NCBI GenBank assembly: GCA_016124845.1
Contig: WGMW01000004.1
Span: forward strand, 68,242 to 105,249
Direction: 5' to 3'
Origin: Flavobacteriales bacterium
GTDB taxonomy: Bacteria; Bacteroidota; Bacteroidia; UBA10329
Length of the DNA: 37,008 nt
In this document: in pieces, positions 1-7,526 of the stretch
Layout of the letters: each line of letters opens with the position of its first letter
Numbering within the stretch: the first letter of the stretch is position 1
Translations under genes and position numbers: made by a program
Notes under the pieces: generated by a model
What the model was told of the DNA's origin: nothing
Database searches by the model: none
Seen by the model: the letters and a program-made list of their open reading frames with translations, nothing else

Positions 1-1
1 T

Positions 2-619
2 GGCCAGAACCTGCAACCGACCAAAGCGTTGTACTACACGGCCAACAGCTTCAAGTTTGCCAACGGATTTTTGGCTCCGATGCCGGGTTATCACGAAGGT
101 GATGTGCGCATTCCGGAGGTGACGAATGACCAGAACCCGATGCCTTTCATCACCTACTTTACCATTGATGGAGAAGGAAAACTCTACAACTACTTCGGTC
201 TGGAACCTTACGAGGAGAACAAGAAAGGACTGAGTCTCAGTCTTTTCGTTCCCGGAGATAACGACCACACTGTTTATTTCATCAACCACCGGAGTGAGAA
301 GTTCATCGGAAGCGGTGCCATCTCTGCCAAGATCGTGGAGAGCAAGAAGAACTACGATTGGTCGGTGAATTATCCGGCAGAATCGAGGCCTTTTGTCCGA
401 AAGATCGATGGCAAGACACGGTTCTTCTGGTTGAGCACTATCGTTTCCAGAGCAGGAAGTCAGCAAGGCGAATATATCGGTGGCAGCATTCCGGAGATAT
501 GCCTGACGGATGCTGTTTATGGCAAGGTCACATGGATCCCACAGGATTCGCTGATGGATTCACAGTCTTGGGTTCGCGAAGCTCAAAGGCAAATGAAGGA
601 CTACTGGGGTGGGGAGTGA
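2..619 (+). CDS. C-terminal part of an unrecognised protein (5' end cut by window)
   Basis: The reading frame is open from the first bases of the window and ends with TGA at 617-619, so this is the 3' part of a longer gene. A TTG at 29-31 could be mistaken for a start, but coding sequence continues upstream of it. The visible ~205 residues are soluble-looking, rich in aromatic and charged residues (for example YFTIDGEGKLYNYFGLEPY and RFFWLSTIVSRAGS), with no clear membrane segment, lipobox or sorting signal. I do not recognise the family. The gene converges on the Nudix regulator gene, with only 18 nt between their stop codons. No function is proposed. Confidence 0.6.
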   Translation, partial: GQNLQPTKALYYTANSFKFANGFLAPMPGYHEGDVRIPEVTNDQNPMPFITYFTIDGEGKLYNYFGLEPYEENKKGLSLSLFVPGDNDHTVYFINHRSEKFIGSGAISAKIVESKKNYDWSVNYPAESRPFVRKIDGKTRFFWLSTIVSRAGSQQGEYIGGSIPEICLTDAVYGKVTWIPQDSLMDSQSWVREAQRQMKDYWGGE

Positions 620-637
620 CACTCAGTCGTTCTTGGT

Positions 638-1336
638 TTAAAAAGCCCGGATTTCCAAGTGCGCACCTTCCTTTAGCAAACGGTCGTAATGCTGTTTGTT
701 GAATGCGTAGAGATTAGCAGGTCGGCCAGAGCCGGTTTGTTCTGCTTTCTCATTCAGTTCATCTAATATTTGAAGGTTCATGAATTTCTTCTTGAAGTTC
801 CTTCGATCAATGGCACGGTCGAGAACAGAAGCGTAGAGATGTTCGAGGTCCGAGAATGGAAATTTCTTGTCTAGCAATTCGAAACCGATTGGCTGGTAGG
901 TCACTTTAGCTCGTAATCGCTCAACGGCCGTTTCCAAAATTGTTTGATGATCGAAAGCAAGTTCTGGCAGTTCCTTGATGCTGAACCATTGGGCATCAGC
1001 GGCATCGGTGGCAGCAGCAAGTTTTCGAAACTCAGATGATTTCACCAAACAGTAATACGCCACCGAAACGATGCGTCTGCGCGGGTCACGCTCGGGTTTG
1101 CCAAACGTGTAAAGCTGCTCCAAGTACTGAACACTGATGCCCGTTTCTTCCAGCAATTCGCGCTTTACTGCGTCCTCCAGCGACTCGTCCTCGTTCACAA
1201 ATCCACCTGGAATGGCCCACATTCCCTGAAAGGGTTCATACTTCCGTTTTATTAGTAGTACCGAAATGCCAGACTCCCGACTGTAGCCGAAAACCACCGC
1301 ATCAACCGCCAACTCTATATTTTGCGTCTTTATCAC
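638..1336 (-). CDS. nrtR: NrtR-type Nudix/winged-helix transcriptional regulator
   Basis: This 232-residue protein has an N-terminal Nudix domain (about residues 8-145) and a C-terminal winged-helix-like region (about 150-225, ending RPANLYAFNKQHYDRLLKEG). The Nudix box GGFVNEDESLEDAVKRELLE plus the following ETGI fits GX5EX7REUXEEXGU with all catalytic acids present. NrtR-family proteins sense ADP-ribose or related NAD-derived ligands and repress NAD-biosynthesis genes. Here the gene diverges from a PRPP-synthetase-like gene and nadV, which favours NrtR over the sugar-sensing Nudix regulators (AraR type) also found in Bacteroidota. The start is GTG at 1336; an in-frame stop lies four codons upstream, so no longer start is possible. 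One of three identical-architecture operators (1323-1339) covers the start codon, which implies autorepression. Because the Nudix box is intact, residual ADP-ribose hydrolase activity is possible. Confidence 0.85.
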   Translation of the reverse strand: MIKTQNIELAVDAVVFGYSRESGISVLLIKRKYEPFQGMWAIPGGFVNEDESLEDAVKRELLEETGISVQYLEQLYTFGKPERDPRRRIVSVAYYCLVKSSEFRKLAAATDAADAQWFSIKELPELAFDHQTILETAVERLRAKVTYQPIGFELLDKKFPFSDLEHLYASVLDRAIDRRNFKKKFMNLQILDELNEKAEQTGSGRPANLYAFNKQHYDRLLKEGAHLEIRAF

Positions 1337-1339
1337 GCA
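1323..1339. promoter_or_regulatory. Putative NrtR operator 3, over the nrtR start codon
   Basis: TGCGTCTTTATCACGCA is a 17-bp imperfect palindrome with TGCGT and ACGCA arms separated by 7 nt. It matches the other two sites (consensus TGYGTnnnnATYACGCW) and overlaps the GTG start of the Nudix regulator. Binding here would block expression of the regulator itself. Confidence 0.6.
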
Positions 1340-1407
1340 ATAAAATTAGACAACGGTTCTTTCCCACAACTACTGAAATTAATCATACTGATTATCAACC
1401 AGTTAAA

Positions 1408-1430
1408 TATATTTGCGTAAATATTACGCT
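1408..1430 (+). promoter_or_regulatory. Promoter -7 box with overlapping NrtR operator 1
   Basis: TATATTTG (1408-1415) is a perfect Bacteroidota -7 box (TAnnTTTG). The operator TGCGTAAATATTACGCT (1414-1430) overlaps its last two bases and covers the expected transcription start. The operator has perfect 6-bp arms GCGTAA/TTACGC around ATA. Repressor binding would exclude RNA polymerase. Confidence 0.65.
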
Positions 1431-1461
1431 TATTTGTTTGGGTGGTCACCACATTATACTG

Positions 1462-1484
1462 TATGTTTGTGTAACAATTACGCA
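1462..1484 (+). promoter_or_regulatory. Second promoter -7 box with overlapping NrtR operator 2
   Basis: TATGTTTG (1462-1469) is a second TAnnTTTG box, with a TTTG at 1437-1440 (21 nt upstream) as a possible -33 element. The operator TGTGTAACAATTACGCA (1468-1484) overlaps the box by two bases, at exactly the same offset as in the first module 54 bp upstream. The site ends 6 nt before the ATG of the prs-like gene. Confidence 0.65.
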
Positions 1485-1490
1485 TTTATC

Positions 1491-2333
1491 ATGAAAAAGC
1501 ATCTGAATCTCGACAGCCAATTCGCTCCTCTGGGAAGCTCCATTTCATTCGAGCATTTCACGTTCAGCGGAGGCGAGCCGCACATTCGCATCACCGAAGA
1601 TCTAGCAGCTACAGAAACAGTAGTAATCACTACTAGAATCCGCAGTTTCAACGATATGGGGCTGTTGCTTTTGGCTACGGATGCGTTGAAAAGAATGGGA
1701 ATCCGTCAACTGGAACTGGTGTTGCCTTACTTCTCCGGGGCACGTCAAGATCGCGCCATGAATACAGGCGAAGCGCTTTCCGTGAAAGTATATGCCGAAC
1801 TCATTAATCAACAACATTATCAAAAGGTCACTATCCTCGACCCACATAGCGAGGTAACTCCTGCCCTGTTGGAGAATGTTCAAGTTGTGAGTAATGAGTC
1901 ATTCGTAAAGCAAGCTTTGGCTGAACTTACTGACTTTGTAATTGTAAGCCCTGATGGTGGAGCGTTGAAGAAGATATACAACATGGCCAAGGCTTTGGGT
2001 GGTGTTGAAGTGATCGAATGCAGCAAGAAACGCAACGTGGCAACTGGTCAACTCACGGGTTTCAAAGTTTACGCGGATGATCTGAGAGGTCAGACCTGCG
2101 TTATTATCGATGACATCTGCGATGGCGGTGGAACCTTCCTCGGCCTGGCCGAGCAGCTACGCAACCACAATGCAGGGAAATTGATTCTGGTGGTTACTCA
2201 CGGCATCTTTTCTAATGGAACTGAAAAACTGAAAGAGCACTTCTCTCAGATCATCTGCACCGATTCTTTCCGAACGATAGAAGACGAAAATATCACCCAG
2301 ATAAAACTTGATACAACAACCTTAAATAACTGA
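1491..2333 (+). CDS. prs: Ribose-phosphate pyrophosphokinase-like protein (PRPP synthetase family)
   Basis: The 280-residue product is shorter than housekeeping PRPP synthetases (about 310-320). Family motifs are present: the ATP-loop RQDR at residues 85-88, the DPHS motif with H119, the catalytic flexible loop SKKR at 178-181, SPDGG at 153-157, and the PRPP loop IIDDICDGGGT at about 205-215. The expected reaction is ribose-5-phosphate + ATP to PRPP + AMP, feeding the neighbouring nicotinamide phosphoribosyltransferase. The ATG at 1491 is chosen because an upstream in-frame TTG (1413) lies within the promoter/operator region. The stop is 3 nt before the nadV start, so the two are co-transcribed. 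An alternative is an ADP-ribose pyrophosphate synthetase of the phage NARP1 type (see findings); sequence reading alone cannot separate these. Confidence 0.85.
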   Translation: MKKHLNLDSQFAPLGSSISFEHFTFSGGEPHIRITEDLAATETVVITTRIRSFNDMGLLLLATDALKRMGIRQLELVLPYFSGARQDRAMNTGEALSVKVYAELINQQHYQKVTILDPHSEVTPALLENVQVVSNESFVKQALAELTDFVIVSPDGGALKKIYNMAKALGGVEVIECSKKRNVATGQLTGFKVYADDLRGQTCVIIDDICDGGGTFLGLAEQLRNHNAGKLILVVTHGIFSNGTEKLKEHFSQIICTDSFRTIEDENITQIKLDTTTLNN

Positions 2334-2336
2334 GCC

Positions 2337-3830
2337 ATGAACAGCTTGAATATGACAGACGGCTACAAGGTGGATCACCGAAGCCAATACCCAACAGGTA
2401 CCGAGCTTGTTTACAGCAACTGGACCCCACGCGGAACACGCATGCCAGGCGTAGAAAAGGTGGCGCTTTTCGGTCTTCAGTACTTCATCAAGAAATACCT
2501 GATCGAGGATTTCAATGAGAACTTCTTCGCGAAGCCGAAGGAAGAAGTGGTGGCAAGCTACCGCAGACGCATAACCAGCTACCTCGGACCAGATGCGATA
2601 ACGTACGAACATGTGGAACAGCTCCATGACCTCGGCTACCTTCCGATTGAAATTAAGGCACTGCCCGAAGGAACAACCGTTCCACTGCGTACGGCCATGT
2701 TCACGGTTCAGAATACGATTCCAGAATTCTTTTGGGTGACGAACTTCTTGGAAACGATCATCAGCTGCATTGTCTGGCTGCCTTGCACAAGTGCCACCAT
2801 CAGCTTGGAATACCGGAAAATGTTGAACCGATTTGCACAGGAAACCGGAGGCGACCTCGAATTCGTCCCATTTCAGGCACACGATTTCAGCTTCCGCGGA
2901 ATGGCCGGGATGGAAGCGGCATTGATGAGTGGTGCGGCCCATCTACTCAACTTCGCTGGTACAGACACCATTCCTGCCATCGATTTTCTGGAGAAATACT
3001 ACCGTGCAGATGTGGACAGGGAGCTGGTCGGAGTAAGCGTTCCAGCAACGGAGCACAGCGTTATGTGCATGGGAACGCAGGTGGATGAAATCGGAACTTT
3101 CCAGCGACTGATCACGGAAGTCTACCCGAAAGGAATTGTGAGTATTGTAAGCGACACTTGGGATTTCTGGAAGGTGCTGACCGACTACCTGCCAACGCTG
3201 AAAACCGAGATTCTGAACCGCGATGGCAAGGTGGTCATCCGACCTGATAGCGGAGATCCGGTGAAAATTGTTTGTGGCGACCCCGATGCGCCTGTAGGCA
3301 CACCCGAACACAAAGGAGCGGTCGAGGTGCTGTATGAAATTTTCGGTGGAACAATTACCGAGACAGGACACAAACTACTGAATGAGCACATTGGACTGAT
3401 CTACGGAGACAGCATTACTTTGGAACGTTGCAAAGCCATTTGCGAGCAACTGAAAGCCAAAGGATTTGCAAGCACGAATGTGGTTTTCGGAGTAGGCAGT
3501 TTCACCTATCAATACGTAACGAGAGACACCTTCGGGTTTGCCATGAAAGCCACTTACGGAAAGGTAAATGGCGAGGCGCGCGAGATATACAAGGATCCAA
3601 AAACCGATGATGGCACCAAGCGTAGCGCACGAGGACTTCTGGCCATTCACAAGAACGAGCTTGGAGAATTGGAAATGAAAGACCGTCTTGATCCACAGGA
3701 AGAACTCCTTGGCGAACTGAAACCCGTTTTCCGAAACGGCCAATTGTTGATTGAACTGACCTTGGAAGAAATTCGCCAGAATATGCTTCGAGAGAGCATG
3801 GTGAATACTGAAGTCAAGGCAGTACAGTAA
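2337..3830 (+). CDS. nadV: Nicotinamide phosphoribosyltransferase (NAMPT/NadV)
   Basis: The 497-residue protein aligns along its whole length with human NAMPT (491 aa) from memory. Matches are N-terminal DGYKVDH (Y10), LPIEIKALPEG at about 102-112, HDFSFRGMAG at 182-191, NFAGTDT with D210 (nicotinamide-binding Asp), VPATEHSV with the catalytic His at 240, and IRPDSGDP with R302 and D304. It converts nicotinamide + PRPP to nicotinamide mononucleotide, the one-enzyme entry to NAD+ salvage. It sits 3 nt after the PRPP-synthetase-like gene and under the NrtR-type operators, the expected context. In this operon it would recapture nicotinamide released by NAD+-consuming enzymes such as the KptA encoded downstream. 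A related activity (nicotinamide transfer to ADP-ribose pyrophosphate) cannot be excluded. Confidence 0.92.
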   Translation: MNSLNMTDGYKVDHRSQYPTGTELVYSNWTPRGTRMPGVEKVALFGLQYFIKKYLIEDFNENFFAKPKEEVVASYRRRITSYLGPDAITYEHVEQLHDLGYLPIEIKALPEGTTVPLRTAMFTVQNTIPEFFWVTNFLETIISCIVWLPCTSATISLEYRKMLNRFAQETGGDLEFVPFQAHDFSFRGMAGMEAALMSGAAHLLNFAGTDTIPAIDFLEKYYRADVDRELVGVSVPATEHSVMCMGTQVDEIGTFQRLITEVYPKGIVSIVSDTWDFWKVLTDYLPTLKTEILNRDGKVVIRPDSGDPVKIVCGDPDAPVGTPEHKGAVEVLYEIFGGTITETGHKLLNEHIGLIYGDSITLERCKAICEQLKAKGFASTNVVFGVGSFTYQYVTRDTFGFAMKATYGKVNGEAREIYKDPKTDDGTKRSARGLLAIHKNELGELEMKDRLDPQEELLGELKPVFRNGQLLIELTLEEIRQNMLRESMVNTEVKAVQ

Positions 3831-3839
3831 CTTCGAAAA

Positions 3840-4367
3840 ATGAGAATCCGACTTATAAAAGGTGATATCACGAAAGTCGAAGCTGGCGCCATTGTAAATG
3901 CGGCCAACACCTCCCTGCTTGGCGGTGGCGGGGTTGATGGAGCAATTCACAGAGCAGGCGGGCCTAAAATTCTGGAGGCTTGCAGAGAGATCAGAAACCG
4001 ACAAGGAGGTTGTGCTGTAGGCAAGGCCGTTTACACTCCAGCTGGTGATTTAAACGCACAAGTTGTAATCCACACCGTAGGTCCAAAATGGAACAACGAC
4101 TCTTCCAACGAAGCCGAAAAGTTAGCCAGTTGCTATAGGAATTCGTTGGAATTGGCCGATTCTCTAGAGTCACGGACCATTGCGTTTCCGAACATCAGCA
4201 CGGGCATTTATAGATACCCGAAGATCAAAGCTGCGGTAATTGCGGTGGAAACAATATCTGAGTTCGCCCCAATCCATCTTACAGAAGTAGTTTTTGTATG
4301 CTTCGATGATGAGAATTATCGCATCTACGAAAGCCTTTTGGCGGATTCACCTAACTTTCTGCGATAA
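3840..4367 (+). CDS. Macro domain protein, ADP-ribose-processing (MacroD/YmdB-like)
   Basis: A single 175-residue macro domain. Visible signatures are the adenine-binding GDIT at residues 8-11 (D9), VNAAN at 19-23, the glycine-rich [15 protein letters not shown] at about 27-41 with D33 and H37, and [12 protein letters not shown] as the second phosphate loop. This is the MacroD-type arrangement associated with hydrolysis of O-acetyl-ADP-ribose and of ADP-ribosyl esters on proteins or RNA ends. The gene begins 9 nt after nadV, so it is probably in the same transcript. In context, a likely job is to process ADP-ribose derivatives such as those produced by KptA (ADP-ribose 1'',2''-cyclic phosphate), or to remove ADP-ribose from RNA or protein. 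The substrate is inferred, not shown. Confidence 0.88.
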   Translation: MRIRLIKGDITKVEAGAIVNAANTSLLGGGGVDGAIHRAGGPKILEACREIRNRQGGCAVGKAVYTPAGDLNAQVVIHTVGPKWNNDSSNEAEKLASCYRNSLELADSLESRTIAFPNISTGIYRYPKIKAAVIAVETISEFAPIHLTEVVFVCFDDENYRIYESLLADSPNFLR

Positions 4368-4381
4368 GATTCCGCAATCTC

Positions 4382-4960
4382 ATGACTCCTTGGCTCGAAT
4401 CCTTTCAAAAACTGACCAAACTCTCTGACGAAGAGTTGATGGCCGTGGTGCAGATGGCACGTTCCGTCAGTGTCAAGCAAGGAGCGTTTTTCAGTTCGCC
4501 AGATACCACATGTACGCAGATCGCGGTGCTGCAAACAGGCATCGGAAGGGTCTACCATTTGCATGACGGAAAAGAGATCACCGACTACTTCAATACAACC
4601 ACCAGAAATCCGCTGGTTTCATCATTTGTCAGTTTTCTGAAACAGAAGCCATCGCGCGAATATGTTCAGTTCCTTACCGATGCGGAGGTGCTTGTGATCA
4701 ATTACAGCCAACTACAGGAACTTTATAATCGCTTCCCAAGTTTTGAGCGATTAGGTCGTTTAATGGCCGAGCAGAATTACCTGTTGGCACTCGAACGGAT
4801 TGAATCGCTGCAATACCATAACGCCACACAGCGCTACGAATCATTCCTCAAACTTTACCCAGGGTTGATGAACCAGATCCCGCATCATTATGTGGCATCT
4901 TATCTGGGCGTAACGCCAGAATCTTTGAGCAGAATTCGGAAGAATTTCGCCTCCGGCTGA
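4382..4960 (+). CDS. Crp/Fnr-family transcriptional regulator
   Basis: The 192-residue protein has a cyclic-nucleotide-binding-like beta-barrel (about residues 20-110), a long dimerisation helix (about 115-145) and a C-terminal HTH of the Crp type (HHYVASYLGVTPESLSRIRKN). This short form, without the canonical cAMP-contact motif, is common in Bacteroidota, where ligands are mostly unknown. It starts 14 nt after the macro-domain gene and is probably in the same transcript. It could provide a second regulatory input to this NAD/RNA locus or control an unlinked set of genes. No Fe-S cysteine cluster is seen. Confidence 0.8.
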   Translation: MTPWLESFQKLTKLSDEELMAVVQMARSVSVKQGAFFSSPDTTCTQIAVLQTGIGRVYHLHDGKEITDYFNTTTRNPLVSSFVSFLKQKPSREYVQFLTDAEVLVINYSQLQELYNRFPSFERLGRLMAEQNYLLALERIESLQYHNATQRYESFLKLYPGLMNQIPHHYVASYLGVTPESLSRIRKNFASG

Positions 4961-5030
4961 TTTCTTACCATACATCAATGCAGGCGGTTTTTAGCCCCGA
5001 TAGCTTTGAATCAAACAAAAAGCTATTGAC

Positions 5031-5741
5031 ATGGACCGCATCGAAAAAACATGGTTTCAGCTTACCAAAAGCTACAATTCCGACCCGAGATCAGCTCAAA
5101 AATGGTTCGATAAAATTGTCGGAGATCTCACTGCACCCGACCGCCATTACCACAATCTAAGTCACGTAGAACATCTGCTTTTGCTGATTGAAAAGCATGA
5201 AGCGGAGATCAGCAATCAGGAAGCTTTGCAACTGGCAGCTTTCTTTCATGATCTGATCTACATAGCAGGTAGCAGCAGCAACGAGCGCCACAGTGCCGAC
5301 CAAGCAATCTTGGCCATGGCGGAATTGGGAATTCCAAAGGAAACACGCGCATCGGTTGTGCGAATGATCCTTGCTACAAAATTGCACAAGGTTGAGGCAA
5401 AGGACGAAAGTCCCGACCTTCTCCTTTTCCTTGACATGGACCTGGCTGTTCTTGGTTCAGCTGGGAGTCAATATGACGCTTACTGCAAGGCGGTGGAACT
5501 CGAATTTCAATCGTGTCCCAAATTCATGTACAAACGAGGCCGAGAGCGGTTTCTGAAAGCCACGCTCAGCCAACCGTTCATCTACCGAACAGCAACATTC
5601 CGAACTGAATTGGAAGTGGCCGCCAGAACCAATCTGAGTAGGGAATTAGCGACAATCGGTAGCATTCCATCACTGTTGGACTATCGGTCCATCATGCACA
5701 GCTGTGTCAAGCGTCATTCAAAAAATGAACTGACCTATTAA
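5031..5741 (+). CDS. Predicted metal-dependent HD-superfamily phosphohydrolase
   Basis: The 236-residue protein has the spaced HD-domain motifs: RHYHNLSHV (H45 at the first metal position), AAFFHDLIY with the HD pair H73-D74, and a later FLDMDLAVLG providing the distal aspartate. The arrangement resembles the small bacterial 'predicted metal-dependent HD superfamily phosphohydrolase' family (COG4339-like), whose substrates are unknown; related HD enzymes cleave nucleotides or cyclic phosphodiesters. It follows the Crp-like gene after 70 nt and precedes the membrane protein by 9 nt. In an operon rich in ADP-ribose enzymes, a nucleotide or cyclic-phosphate substrate is plausible but is only inference. 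Confidence 0.8.
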   Translation: MDRIEKTWFQLTKSYNSDPRSAQKWFDKIVGDLTAPDRHYHNLSHVEHLLLLIEKHEAEISNQEALQLAAFFHDLIYIAGSSSNERHSADQAILAMAELGIPKETRASVVRMILATKLHKVEAKDESPDLLLFLDMDLAVLGSAGSQYDAYCKAVELEFQSCPKFMYKRGRERFLKATLSQPFIYRTATFRTELEVAARTNLSRELATIGSIPSLLDYRSIMHSCVKRHSKNELTY

Positions 5742-5750
5742 ATCTTAGCC

Positions 5751-6608
5751 ATGAAGACGTTGAGAAAGTTGACGATGAAATTGTGGTTGGAATATCAAAC
5801 CACCAGTTCCGAAACCATTTGGCGATACGTATATGTATTTGGATGCTTTGCGGCCTCAATGGGCTGCATAGTATTGATTCTCTCAGAAGGTTTTTCAGCT
5901 GTGGCGTTGATAGGAATTCTGTTTTTCGCATTGGCCGGTTTTATGGGGCTGTTCCAAGAGAGGCTGGAGGAATTAAGCCAAAGGGCCGACACAGAACCGA
6001 GAAAGCCTATTGGCAACAATATCAAAAACCCATTCGACTTTATTGGAAACATTGAGTTTGGACAGCGAACCTACATCTTCGGCTTTTCATGGAAATTCGG
6101 AATGTTGTTCTATTCCATGATTGCCACGTTCGTTCATCCAATTCTGGTTCTCATTGTGTTTCGGATACTGGACGAACCTTTCGAGGAGCCGTACTCGTTT
6201 TTCGGTCTTTATTCCATTGTAATCTTGGCCGTCAGCCTGTTTATTTCTTGCACGGCAATCGGCTATAGAATTGTCGTAGGGCCTAGATCGTTCAAACTTC
6301 ATTATACGCTCTTCTTCATTCCGATTACTGGGTTTAGCTGCGCCTTGGAAAAAGTGTATATGAAAGAATTCGTGGGTTATAAGGAACTAGAATATGCCGA
6401 AGAAAAAGGCCGAGTTATTATTCACAAAGACGATGACCCTTGGGCCGAAATGGGATTTGAATATTGGGTAGCAATCAACCACAAAGGCGAAAGGCACGAC
6501 ATCGGAGACAACGGAAATTACGAGGTGTTATACACTAAGGTCAGGAAGGCCGTTGAAAAGCATAAGCTCCGCAAAGACATAACCAACGCCCGATGGTCTT
6601 TGGTTTAA
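5751..6608 (+). CDS. Unknown four-helix membrane protein
   Basis: I do not recognise this 285-residue protein. It has about four hydrophobic segments arranged as two pairs: about residues 27-47 and 49-66, then about 112-140 and 152-175. A further hydrophobic patch lies near 187-203. The remaining ~80 residues form a charged soluble domain (EYAEEKGRVIIHKDDDPWAE ... KVRKAVEKH). There is no signal peptide or lipobox. The gene lies 9 nt after the HD hydrolase gene and 45 nt before the RNase Z-like gene, so it is embedded in the NAD/RNA operon. It may be a membrane partner of that set or a passenger. Confidence 0.7.
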   Translation: MKTLRKLTMKLWLEYQTTSSETIWRYVYVFGCFAASMGCIVLILSEGFSAVALIGILFFALAGFMGLFQERLEELSQRADTEPRKPIGNNIKNPFDFIGNIEFGQRTYIFGFSWKFGMLFYSMIATFVHPILVLIVFRILDEPFEEPYSFFGLYSIVILAVSLFISCTAIGYRIVVGPRSFKLHYTLFFIPITGFSCALEKVYMKEFVGYKELEYAEEKGRVIIHKDDDPWAEMGFEYWVAINHKGERHDIGDNGNYEVLYTKVRKAVEKHKLRKDITNARWSLV

Positions 6609-6653
6609 CTCGGACTTTGCCGCAACCGGAACAAGCCGTTCTTTTGTGGCGAA

Positions 6654-7526
6654 ATGGAATTCACCATCACAGGATATTCAACCGCACTTTTCTCCACATG
6701 GTATTTTGTGGAGGAACTGGGTATCCTGTTTGACGGAGGAGATGGTATTGTGAGTTCCTTATTGCACAAAGCGCGAAAAGTGAAACACGTGTTCATTTCG
6801 CATGCCGACCGTGATCATTTAACGGGACTGGGGCAGTTTTTGCAACTCAACGCTCGGGAAGGTTTTCCGATCATCTACTATCCCGCTGACTGCGGTTCTT
6901 TCCCTGCCATGGAGGAGTTCTTTTCCAAATTCGACCCACATGTAGCCAATGCTATTTGGAAACCATTGCGCAATGGTGATGAAGTTGTCATCGGGAAGGA
7001 CAAACTGGTGCGAGCGGTGCGAAACGGACACGTTCCAGTAACCGGAGACATGGACAAAAGCCTCAGTTACAAAGTGATTGCACAGAAGAAAAAACTGAAG
7101 CAAGAATTTGCAGAAATGCCGCGCAACGAGTTGAATAAACTGATAGCAACAGAAGGCCGAGATCACATAACCGAGACGATTGAAACCGAAGTTTTCGGCT
7201 TTTCTGGCGATACGCCTGTAGAAGACCCGAACCGCTGGACAAACACAGAAGTACTGATCCATGAGGCGACATTTTTGGTTGGTGATGATGGCAATTCGGT
7301 GAAACGACACGGCAACAAGCACAGCACGTTGGATGATGTTTTGGAAATGGTGGCTTCGAGCAACATTCAAAAGTTGGTGCTTGGTCATTTTTCCTCGCGC
7401 TATTCTGATGAGATGATTCTGCAACAGGTAGCTGAACTCAAGCACAAACTTGGAATTCAAATCCCTATCTATTGCGTTCTGCCGGGCAGAACGTTCAGAA
7501 ACATCCTTGAACAAGAACCTATCTGA
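6654..7526 (+). CDS. RNase Z-like metallo-beta-lactamase-fold hydrolase
   Basis: The 290-residue protein has the metallo-beta-lactamase fold in its RNase Z-like form. Motifs in order are LFDGGDG near residue 25-31, the metal motif SHADRDHL (H50-A-D52-R-D54-H55), RNGHVPVTGD, FSGDTP, LIHEATF, and GHFSSRYSD near the C-terminus, the last being characteristic of tRNA 3'-endonuclease RNase Z. The canonical HxHxDH is here HxDxDH: the second His is replaced by Asp, which may change metal choice or activity. The gene overlaps kptA by one base (TGATG), so the two are translationally coupled. That points to a role in RNA end processing, but a nucleotide phosphodiesterase role is also possible. Confidence 0.78.
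   Translation: MEFTITGYSTALFSTWYFVEELGILFDGGDGIVSSLLHKARKVKHVFISHADRDHLTGLGQFLQLNAREGFPIIYYPADCGSFPAMEEFFSKFDPHVANAIWKPLRNGDEVVIGKDKLVRAVRNGHVPVTGDMDKSLSYKVIAQKKKLKQEFAEMPRNELNKLIATEGRDHITETIETEVFGFSGDTPVEDPNRWTNTEVLIHEATFLVGDDGNSVKRHGNKHSTLDDVLEMVASSNIQKLVLGHFSSRYSDEMILQQVAELKHKLGIQIPIYCVLPGRTFRNILEQEPI

Noticed and set aside
638-1336. Nudix regulator as an arabinose-type (AraR) sugar regulator
   Set aside because: No sugar genes are nearby; divergence from prs-nadV with shared operators fits NAD control.
1413-1490. N-terminal extension of the PRPP-synthetase-like protein from a TTG at 1413
   Set aside because: The 26 extra codons run through two -7 boxes and two operators and do not resemble the family; the ATG at 1491 gives the expected start.
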